Source: Bacteroidota bacterium (GTDB lineage Bacteria; Bacteroidota; Bacteroidia; Cytophagales; Cyclobacteriaceae). Taken from it: DNA of 5,770 nucleotides. Of the stretch, positions 1 through 5,770 are shown one piece after another. Within the stretch, counting starts at the first letter, position 1, and every line of letters starts with the position of its first letter. The notes beneath the pieces were generated by a model. That model made no database searches. It was not told the DNA's origin and was given only the letters and a program-made list of their open reading frames with translations. The stretch is taken from NCBI GenBank assembly GCA_024643595.1, contig JAHEMS010000250.1, positions 1 through 5,770 on the forward strand, read 5' to 3'. The position numbers and the translations under genes are program-made.

Positions 1-2223
1 GAAAACCACATACCCCCTGGGTAATGCACCCGGCCTTTTTGAAAAATCATAACTCCCTGACTCGAATCGATTCGATGCGTTAATAACTATATATTGTTTT
101 CCGTTAATCTCATACATACCCGGCTGACCAACGGATTCACTGTCGAGAGTGGTTTCCCATAAAATATTTCCTTGATCGGCATCAAAGGCATATACTACAC
201 CGCCTTTGCCGGTGGCAAACACAATTCCAGTTGACGTAATCAGCATCCCTTTTCTCAACGTGCCACTGGGGGCACCCGTAGTTTTGTCTCCCTTTGAGTA
301 GGCTGAATCTAATCCGATAGGGTGTCTCCATTTTATGGTTCCCTGGTTAAGGTCATAGGCAAAGATGGACGCCCATGGAGGAGCAGCCAAGCCTTGCCAA
401 TCTATTCCATAACCCGTTGTGTAGCGATTTTCAGGATGGGTCACTCCTTCTGGATAATCTGTTAGCGATGCACCGCGGGTGGTATCCGGAGGAATTTTAG
501 CGCCACCGGTAGCTACTATCGGTCCTTCAATTTTTTGTGTACCTCCAGGTCTTCGGTTGCTGTTAAAACCAAATGGTGTGCCTCCGAGATACCGGTATAA
601 TGCGGAAAGCGTTGGCTCATCAATGTGTACGAAAGCAGGCATCCTTCCTCTTCCTTCTGTAAGTAAGGATTTGAATTCATCGTAGAAATAACGCTGCCCA
701 GCATTAATCAGCGAAGGACCAGTAGCGGTTCCTTTCATTTCATTTCCGTGACAGGTCTGACATGAGCCAATATACAAAGCATTCAATTGCTTAAGTTCAT
801 TGTTGCTAAGTGCGGGCTTTACCGGTACTACTTTTGAAAGCTTATAGATGGAGGCGTAATCCTGTGCCATGATATACATAATACCTTTGTCAGGATTGGA
901 TGCCGTATTACCATAGCTGGCTCCACCTAAAGCGCCTGGCATCGTCACGGTTTCATAGTTATCAGAGGGAGGAATGAACAATCCAGACTTGGCTGAATCA
1001 AGGCGATCATACCATTGTTGTTTTATTTCATCAGTAAAGAAAGGGTTAAGTGTTTCTTTGGTTACTTCGTGCCGGGTAAATTCTGGAATGACTGCCGGGA
1101 TAGGTTGTGTTGGCCATGACTTTTCTCCAGGCATATGGCTGGCAGGGAACGGTCTTTCTTCGATGGGAAATACGGGCTCACCGGTTACCCGATCAAATAC
1201 AAACACAAAACCGTGTTTGGTTGCTACGGCAACTGCATCAATCTTTTTGCCTTCCCTGATTACCGTTAACAATTGCGGAGCGGAAGCAATATCATAATCC
1301 CAAAGATCATGATGCACGGTTTGATAATGCCACAAGCGTTCGCCGGTTTTAGCATTTAATGCGACGAGGCAATTACCGAACAACCCAGTTCCTTCACGGT
1401 CTGCACCATAGTAATCGTAGGTGGGTGAGCCAACCGGCAAAAAAACTATTCCTCTTTCTTGATCAATTGACATTTCACTCCAAACATTTACAGCGCCAAC
1501 ATATTTATACGCCTCTTTCGGCCAGGTTTCATACCCGAATTCACCCGGTTGTGGTATGGTATGGAATGTCCACTCCAATTTGCCAGTCACCACATGGTAG
1601 GCTCTTACATATCCGGGAGGAGAGAAATAATTTTCTCCTGGTGCCGATCCAACGATGACAAGGTCTTCAAAGATGACTCCCGGCATCATCGCCTGGATTC
1701 TGCGTATGGATGTAGGATCACGATCTAATCCTTCCCGCAGGTCAACGTATCCATGATTACCGAATGTAGTAATGGTTAATCCGGTAAGGGCATCGATAAC
1801 TTGCAATGAATTATTGAGGGTAAACACGAGTCGTTTGTCAGATTTGTCCCGGCTCTCCCAATAATTTATTCCTCGCCTGGAAACACCTCGCAGGTTTGTA
1901 TGAATCCAGATTTCCTTTCCGGTAATGGCATTCAGCGCTATCAATGAGTAGTCTTTGGCATAGACAAACATCATGGTGTCAACAATAATGGGGCTAAAGT
2001 TGTATAACGCATTATCCTCTACGGGATAATTCCAAATTACTTTCAGTTGACTCACATTTTCTTTGGTGATTTGTGATCCTTTGAAATACTTAGACTGATC
2101 AGGACTTCCTCCATAGTGAGACCATGTTGAATGTTTTTTTGAGGGTGCTATGTCGCAGCTATAGTTAATCGCCAGCAGCATCAAAAGGCAAAATGCTTTA
2201 TTCAGAAAATTGATATTTTTCAT
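1..2223 (-). CDS. PQQ-dependent quinoprotein dehydrogenase with inserted cytochrome c domain, 3' end outside window
   Basis: The reading frame is open from the ATG at 2223 to the window edge (741 residues, no stop), so the C-terminus is missing. The family oxidises sugars or alcohols with pyrroloquinoline quinone in an eight-bladed beta-propeller. Seen: propeller and PQQ-enzyme signatures such as VHHDLWDYD (residues 303-311), a GALGGASYG stretch, and DWQG...APPW around W609 and W617. Between propeller segments (about residues 474-550) sits a class I cytochrome c domain with CQTCH (C488, C491, H492) as haem attachment and M528 in GRMPAF as likely sixth ligand, so electrons can leave through an internal haem. 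The N-terminus has a hydrophobic leader ending NYSC with C23, resembling a lipoprotein signal, suggesting a membrane-anchored periplasmic or surface protein. Relatives of this type are usually a little over 700 residues, so little is probably missing. In-frame ATGs at 2280, 2262 and 2259 are alternative starts; 2223 is preferred because it gives the cleanest signal peptide. The substrate (glucose, another aldose or an alcohol) cannot be read from the sequence. Confidence 0.93.
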   Translation of the reverse strand, partial: MKNINFLNKAFCLLMLLAINYSCDIAPSKKHSTWSHYGGSPDQSKYFKGSQITKENVSQLKVIWNYPVEDNALYNFSPIIVDTMMFVYAKDYSLIALNAITGKEIWIHTNLRGVSRRGINYWESRDKSDKRLVFTLNNSLQVIDALTGLTITTFGNHGYVDLREGLDRDPTSIRRIQAMMPGVIFEDLVIVGSAPGENYFSPPGYVRAYHVVTGKLEWTFHTIPQPGEFGYETWPKEAYKYVGAVNVWSEMSIDQERGIVFLPVGSPTYDYYGADREGTGLFGNCLVALNAKTGERLWHYQTVHHDLWDYDIASAPQLLTVIREGKKIDAVAVATKHGFVFVFDRVTGEPVFPIEERPFPASHMPGEKSWPTQPIPAVIPEFTRHEVTKETLNPFFTDEIKQQWYDRLDSAKSGLFIPPSDNYETVTMPGALGGASYGNTASNPDKGIMYIMAQDYASIYKLSKVVPVKPALSNNELKQLNALYIGSCQTCHGNEMKGTATGPSLINAGQRYFYDEFKSLLTEGRGRMPAFVHIDEPTLSALYRYLGGTPFGFNSNRRPGGTQKIEGPIVATGGAKIPPDTTRGASLTDYPEGVTHPENRYTTGYGIDWQGLAAPPWASIFAYDLNQGTIKWRHPIGLDSAYSKGDKTTGAPSGTLRKGMLITSTGIVFATGKGGVVYAFDADQGNILWETTLDSESVGQPGMYEINGKQYIVINASNRFESGSYDFSKRPGALPRGYVVF

Positions 2224-2307
2224 TTGTTGAGGATAAATATAATTTATAATCCGGAGCATCATCAATCGCGGCCAAATCATCCTACCAATTGACGCCTGAA
2301 TATTTAT
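2224..2307 (-). other. 84-bp spacer upstream of the quinoprotein gene
   Basis: This spacer lies between the TAG of the esterase gene and the chosen ATG of the dehydrogenase. It contains no Shine-Dalgarno sequence near 2223 and no GC-rich hairpin with a T-run, so no terminator is called. Read on the minus strand, TATATTTA (2234-2241) loosely resembles the Bacteroidota -7 element TAnnTTTG, with an ATTG (2263-2266) 21 bases upstream as a possible -33 element. That promoter would start transcription only a few bases before the ATG, so it is weak. The spacer is also free of stops in the dehydrogenase frame (28 sense codons). Confidence 0.3.
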
Positions 2308-4263
2308 CTACTTAAAAATTAATTGGGCGAATTGGTGTAATGATCTCCTCCAGGTTTGCCATTCGTGCGATGTGCCGGGAGATTCATAGTAAATATGGTT
2401 GATTCCAATCTTCTCCAGGTTTTGATGAAAGGTGTTAACGCTTTGATACATCCTTTCAGGCTCTACCGTTCCAATACTCAGATAAACCACTTTCATTTTT
2501 TTATTGAATGCCTCGGTGTCTGCCCACACTCCATTGAAAGCAGTTTTAATATCTGCATCGGGCTGAAGAAATGCGGCACCACTGAATCCGCCCACATAGG
2601 CAAACTTATCAGTATTAGTCATCGTAGTCTGAAAGGTTTGAAAACCGCCCATGGATAGCCCGGCCATGCCGCGGTGATCACGATCAGGAATGGTTCTGAA
2701 AGTTTTGTCAATCATCGGAATCACGTCTTTCACGAGCACCTCAGGAAACGCGTTATTCGCCATCGCTGCCCGTAGTCCGGTTTCTTGTGTGTTAGGTCGC
2801 CGGGTTGGGTCCGTGGCATATCCACGATCCATGACAATGATCATAGGCACAGCCTTTCCTTCTGCAATCAGATTGTCAAGAATAAAATCAGTTTTACCCT
2901 GGTTAGGCCAACCGGTCTCATCTTCGCCACCACCATGTTGTAAGTAAAGTACCGGATACTTTTTATCGAGGTTGTCATCATAACCCGGCGGCGTATATAC
3001 GAATGAGCGTCTCCATGTTTTTGTAATTTCAGAATAATAATTTACGTTTCGTATTTGACCGTGGGGTACATTTTTGGGATAATAGTAGTCTACACCTAAT
3101 TCAGGTATATCAATACCGCTGGCCATGCGACCCATGCCATAAAAGGTTTGGCTTGATGGATCGGCAAGCGCCACGCCATCAATCAATATGGAGTAATAAT
3201 GAAACCCGATTACAATGGGGTCAGTGGTTACATGCCAGAAGCCAGCCGTGTCTTTTACCATGTCATATTTTTTTCCAAGGTCAACTTGCACTTTCTGTGC
3301 ATCGGGTGCTTTTATTTTAAATATCACTTTGTTGTTGCGTAACAGCTGCGGGTATTGTGCATTGGGTACATTTGTTGATGCAGGCTCACCTATGTTATTG
3401 TATTGAATAAATGTAGATGGGTCAATTGGTTTGAAGATAAGTTGAGAAAACATAAACAAACCATTCTTCCAAACTTTAAAATCATGCACGCCAGGTTCGA
3501 TATAATAAATGTGAGGTACATTGAATTGATCAAGATAATTATGGGTGCGCTTGCTGATAGAGATCAGTCCGTCTTTATCTCCGCACGAAATCCAAAGGAG
3601 TTTCAATTGTGCTTTGGCCTTGTCGGGATCAGGCAATAAGATGTCGGGAGTTTTGGTGTTAGGTGCCGAAGAAAATCCTCCCACCCAGGCAAACTTGTCT
3701 AAGTTACTGAGACCGAAATTCAATGACTGTCCCCCACCCATCGAAAGGCCCGCTATCGCGCGATGGAGCTGATCTTTGTAAACCGGGTAAGTTTTTTCAA
3801 CAAATGGAATCAAATCATTCAATAGATCTTTTTCGAACGTAGTAAAAGCTTCAACCCTGGCAGGCTCGAAAACATTTCCTCCTGCCCGATCATCTTTCAT
3901 AGCCCTTCCATTAGGCATAACGATGATCATGGGTTCTGCTTTCTTGTCGGCATACAAATTATCCATAATGGTTTGTGGCCTGCCTTGAAGCCATTCTTTC
4001 TCAGTGCCACCAATGCCATGTAATAAATACAAAACAGGGTATTTCTTTTTCTTTGAAAATCCAGGAGGAGTGTACACTATCGCCCTTCGTTTTGCGCCTA
4101 CTGTTTTAGAGGAGTAATAAACGGTATCTATTTTCCCGTGGGGAATTCCTTCACGCACGGTATCAAACCCCTGGGGGGTGAGATTTTCAATGTATTGCGC
4201 ATTAATACCATGCACGAACACCAATAAGATCGATATCAAGAGTACCGTTTTCTTTGAGATCAT
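2308..4263 (-). CDS. Secreted tandem esterase (two CE1-like alpha/beta-hydrolase domains with a central beta-sandwich-like domain)
   Basis: This 651-residue protein starts with a type I signal peptide (two lysines, hydrophobic core, likely cleavage after A22 in GINA-QY), so it is exported. Domain 1 (about 38-280) and domain 2 (about 398-651) are paralogous putative esterases of the esterase D / feruloyl esterase type (CE1-like). Each has a YTPPG...YPVLYL.HG oxyanion segment and a GLSMGG nucleophile elbow. Proposed triads are S174-D231-H260 and S537-E601-H633; the second has Glu aligned with the Asp of the first. Residues about 295-385 (VIFKIKAPDAQKV onward) look like the CBM48/E-set domain that often precedes such esterases, so the protein reads as a single esterase followed by an E-set-plus-esterase unit. 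The family cleaves acetyl, feruloyl or similar esters, often on plant polysaccharide fragments; the substrate here is unknown. The ATG at 4263 lies 34 bp after the sigma-like gene in AT-rich DNA without a Shine-Dalgarno motif. Confidence 0.93.
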   Translation of the reverse strand: MISKKTVLLISILLVFVHGINAQYIENLTPQGFDTVREGIPHGKIDTVYYSSKTVGAKRRAIVYTPPGFSKKKKYPVLYLLHGIGGTEKEWLQGRPQTIMDNLYADKKAEPMIIVMPNGRAMKDDRAGGNVFEPARVEAFTTFEKDLLNDLIPFVEKTYPVYKDQLHRAIAGLSMGGGQSLNFGLSNLDKFAWVGGFSSAPNTKTPDILLPDPDKAKAQLKLLWISCGDKDGLISISKRTHNYLDQFNVPHIYYIEPGVHDFKVWKNGLFMFSQLIFKPIDPSTFIQYNNIGEPASTNVPNAQYPQLLRNNKVIFKIKAPDAQKVQVDLGKKYDMVKDTAGFWHVTTDPIVIGFHYYSILIDGVALADPSSQTFYGMGRMASGIDIPELGVDYYYPKNVPHGQIRNVNYYSEITKTWRRSFVYTPPGYDDNLDKKYPVLYLQHGGGEDETGWPNQGKTDFILDNLIAEGKAVPMIIVMDRGYATDPTRRPNTQETGLRAAMANNAFPEVLVKDVIPMIDKTFRTIPDRDHRGMAGLSMGGFQTFQTTMTNTDKFAYVGGFSGAAFLQPDADIKTAFNGVWADTEAFNKKMKVVYLSIGTVEPERMYQSVNTFHQNLEKIGINHIYYESPGTSHEWQTWRRSLHQFAQLIFK

Positions 4264-4297
4264 TTTATTATAATTAAATTTTGCACACCTATAATGT
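4264..4297 (-). other. 34-bp AT-rich intergenic gap, sigma-like gene to esterase
   Basis: The gap is very AT-rich and has no hairpin or purine-rich ribosome binding site. The short distance favours co-transcription of the two genes. The AT-rich leader just before the ATG is typical of Bacteroidota translation starts, which commonly lack Shine-Dalgarno sequences. Confidence 0.4.
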
Positions 4298-4810
4298 TCA
4301 CATTTTCTTCTTTGTCATGTCAATGGTATGGGTTATCAACTCAAAGGCCGATGACGTTGTGATTTTCATAATGGATTCGACTTCCTGATAGCTAAACGCA
4401 CGTTGAAAATTCAAGTAAATGGCTTCGCGCTGCCCGCTTGATAATCCGGATGGTGATCCGTGTTGTGTAATTGAGTTAGTTAATTCGTTTGAAAATAAAT
4501 CTGAAGATTTTTTCAACTCACTTATTCCCTGCACCAATAATTCTCGAAAACTTTTATAAAGACAAAACCGCACTGACTTATTATCTGAAGGAAGAGCCAG
4601 ATCATATCTTTTAGTACAAAATAACTTCTCCAAAGAATGCCTGACCAGCTCATCATCACCACAGGCAAGCATGCCGTAACCGTATAACTCCTGGGCGAAT
4701 AGGTCGTATATTTCCTTGATTATCAAATCGCTGTTTTGATTTGGTAACACCATAATTAATGGTTGATCTGCTTCTAACCGGATGTAAAAGGGTAATGATG
4801 ATGTGGACAT
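4298..4810 (-). CDS. ECF-type RNA polymerase sigma-70 factor, divergent
   Basis: This 170-residue protein has the two-domain layout of Bacteroidota ECF sigma factors, which direct core RNA polymerase to particular promoters. Residues about 34-93 match region 2 in pattern: IYDLFAQELYGYG, then DDELVRHSLEKLF where the family has a V(Q/E)..F..LW-type helix, then SVRFCLYKSFRELL. Residues about 121-163 match region 4: GLSSGQREAIYLNF followed by the helix-turn-helix FSYQEVESIMKITTSSAFELI. It is divergent: the presumed recognition helix (about 153-163) carries no Lys or Arg and one Glu, where relatives usually have basic residues, so promoter binding may be altered or weak. The ATG at 4810 is well supported because an in-frame TAA lies two codons upstream. 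No anti-sigma (FecR-like) or SusC/SusD gene adjoins it; it sits between two enzyme genes. A role as a local regulator of the esterase and dehydrogenase genes is inference. Confidence 0.78.
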   Translation of the reverse strand: MSTSSLPFYIRLEADQPLIMVLPNQNSDLIIKEIYDLFAQELYGYGMLACGDDELVRHSLEKLFCTKRYDLALPSDNKSVRFCLYKSFRELLVQGISELKKSSDLFSNELTNSITQHGSPSGLSSGQREAIYLNFQRAFSYQEVESIMKITTSSAFELITHTIDMTKKKM

Positions 4811-4869
4811 AATGACTTATGATTTCATGACCGAGTCAAAATAAAATATAACCTTACTATTGCTCATCG
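4811..4869 (-). other. 59-bp spacer between oxidoreductase and sigma-like gene
   Basis: On the minus strand the spacer contains an AT-rich run (TATATTTTATTTTG) that partly resembles the Bacteroidota -7 element TAnnTTTG, but no matching -33 element at a suitable distance was found. There is no terminator-like hairpin and no clear Shine-Dalgarno motif before 4810. A promoter for the sigma-like gene here is possible but not supported well enough to call. Confidence 0.3.
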
Positions 4870-5770
4870 CTATGATGTAAATGTAAACTCAGGCAGTGGA
4901 ATTACTTTTCCTCCCTGTTTGGCCGACTCATGGGCAAGAATTCCTACGCAGGTGATGTTCGCAGATTGTGTTGCGTTGGGATAAGGTTGTTTGCCTTGAA
5001 CCAATGCATTAATGAATTCATGCACCAGGTGAGGGTGTGATCCTCCGTGACCTGCTCCTTGTGTAAAGGAAAGGTGCTGATGTTCTTCGGCATCATAAAC
5101 TCCTTTGGTGGTAAACCGTTGAATGGGTTCCGGCAATAGCTTAGCGAAATCCGGGCATTCCACTTCTTCAGGAATTTCATGCTCTGGTTTCTTTGCGGTA
5201 TGCACCACCAAAGGTCTTCCTTCAATCAATGGCCACTCTACCGATTTCTTCGAACCGTAAACTTCAAAACTTTCGCGATATTGACGGGCCACATCAAACA
5301 ACGAACGATACACATGAGCGCTGATGTCTGAATCTTTTAACTTCACGTGCGTTGTCTCTACGGCATATGGCGAGTTATAATGTTTGATCAGCTCTTCCCG
5401 TATGGTGCCAGAACCAAAACAAGAGACATACTCGGCTTCCTTTCTGAGCAAACCTAAAACAGGTCCTACGCAATGGGTCGCATAATACATTGGCGGCAAC
5501 CCCGGCCAGTAGTTAGGCCATCCGTCCATATCTTGCTGGTGGCTCGCTTTGATAAATTGAACTTTCCCGAGTTCACCGTTTTCATACAATTCCTTCATAA
5601 AAAGAAACTCGCGCGCATAGACAACGGTCTCCATCATCATGTAAGTAAGATTTTTCTCTTTCGTAAGCCGTACAATTTCTTCGCACTCTTCTACCGTTGT
5701 GGCCATGGGAACAGTGCACGCTACATGCTTACCCGCCTTCAAGGCTTTGATCGATTGTATACCATGATCA
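4870..5770 (-). CDS. Gfo/Idh/MocA-family oxidoreductase, 5' end outside window
   Basis: The frame is open to the window edge; the TTG at 5742 is an internal leucine codon in the ALKAGKHV segment, not a convincing start. 299 residues are visible. The family comprises NAD(P)-dependent dehydrogenases acting mostly on sugars and inositols: an N-terminal Rossmann domain (its GxGxxG start is missing here) and a C-terminal alpha/beta substrate domain. Seen: SIKALKAGKHVAC (end of the Rossmann fold), METVVYAREF, a MYYATHCVGP segment whose His (codon 5473-5475) lies where the family places a catalytic His, and a C-terminal GHGGSHPHLVHEFI. The usual EKP motif after GKHV reads TVP (5707-5715), so the lysine typical of active members is absent. 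Many Bacteroidota members are exported through Tat signals, but the N-terminus is not available to judge. A sugar dehydrogenase or 3-keto-sugar-type enzyme is plausible; the substrate is unknown. Confidence 0.88.
   Translation of the reverse strand, partial: DHGIQSIKALKAGKHVACTVPMATTVEECEEIVRLTKEKNLTYMMMETVVYAREFLFMKELYENGELGKVQFIKASHQQDMDGWPNYWPGLPPMYYATHCVGPVLGLLRKEAEYVSCFGSGTIREELIKHYNSPYAVETTHVKLKDSDISAHVYRSLFDVARQYRESFEVYGSKKSVEWPLIEGRPLVVHTAKKPEHEIPEEVECPDFAKLLPEPIQRFTTKGVYDAEEHQHLSFTQGAGHGGSHPHLVHEFINALVQGKQPYPNATQSANITCVGILAHESAKQGGKVIPLPEFTFTS

Noticed and set aside
62..75. Perfect 14-bp palindrome TCGAATCGATTCGA
   Set aside because: It lies inside the dehydrogenase coding region, where it encodes ordinary propeller residues (SNRFES). 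It does not recur elsewhere in the window that I could see, so an operator or recombination site is not supported.
974..1297. Plus-strand open frame of 107 codons opposite the dehydrogenase
   Set aside because: The minus strand carries conserved quinoprotein sequence throughout, and the plus-strand translation has no recognisable domain. The other plus-strand frames opposite the dehydrogenase and esterase genes were rejected for the same reason.
4817..4867. Sixteen-codon minus-strand mini-ORF (MSNSKVIFYFDSVMKS) upstream of the sigma-like gene
   Set aside because: It begins just after the oxidoreductase stop and ends before the sigma-like ATG, but has no Shine-Dalgarno motif, attenuator hairpin or biased composition. 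A short open frame of this size is expected by chance.
4944..5225. Alternative minus-strand frame of 93 codons
   Set aside because: It overlaps the Gfo/Idh/MocA gene in another frame on the same strand. The conserved GHGGSHPHLVHEF segment is in the longer frame, so this is a shadow.
4870..5742. TTG at 5742 as the true start of the oxidoreductase
   Set aside because: The frame continues open to the window edge with sequence (SIKALKAGKHV) that aligns with the middle of the Rossmann domain. The real start must be upstream of this window.

Overview
The window looks like part of a Bacteroidota chromosome, probably a free-living Cytophagales- or Chitinophagaceae-like organism. This rests on protein style: a Bacteroidota-type ECF sigma factor, a tandem CE1-like esterase, a cytochrome-containing PQQ dehydrogenase with a lipoprotein-type leader, and gene starts in AT-rich sequence without Shine-Dalgarno motifs. 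No RNA gene, mobile element, CRISPR array or long repeat is visible.

All four genes lie on the minus strand, so transcription runs from high to low coordinates. In that order they are: (1) a Gfo/Idh/MocA-family oxidoreductase, 5770-4870, whose N-terminal NAD-binding start lies outside the window; (2) a small ECF sigma-70-like protein, 4810-4298; (3) a 651-residue secreted protein with two alpha/beta-hydrolase esterase domains around a beta-sandwich-like linker domain, 4263-2308; (4) a PQQ-dependent quinoprotein dehydrogenase with a cytochrome c domain inserted in its beta-propeller, 2223-1, whose C-terminus lies outside the window. Gaps are 59, 34 and 84 bp, with no convincing terminator in any of them, so one transcript is plausible but unproven.

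The likely theme is handling of esterified carbohydrate. The secreted esterase could remove acyl or feruloyl groups. The periplasmic or outer-membrane quinoprotein could oxidise a released sugar or alcohol and pass electrons to its own haem. The Gfo/Idh/MocA protein would perform a nucleotide-dependent sugar redox step. The sigma-like protein may regulate, but its putative DNA-recognition helix lacks basic residues. The pathway is inference; only the families are read from the sequence.

Nothing here is clearly a wholly new system. The points most worth a second look are the altered EKP motif in the oxidoreductase, the acidic-residue change in the second esterase site, the sigma-like gene inside a metabolic cluster without a visible anti-sigma partner, and the single in-frame stop separating the esterase and dehydrogenase frames.
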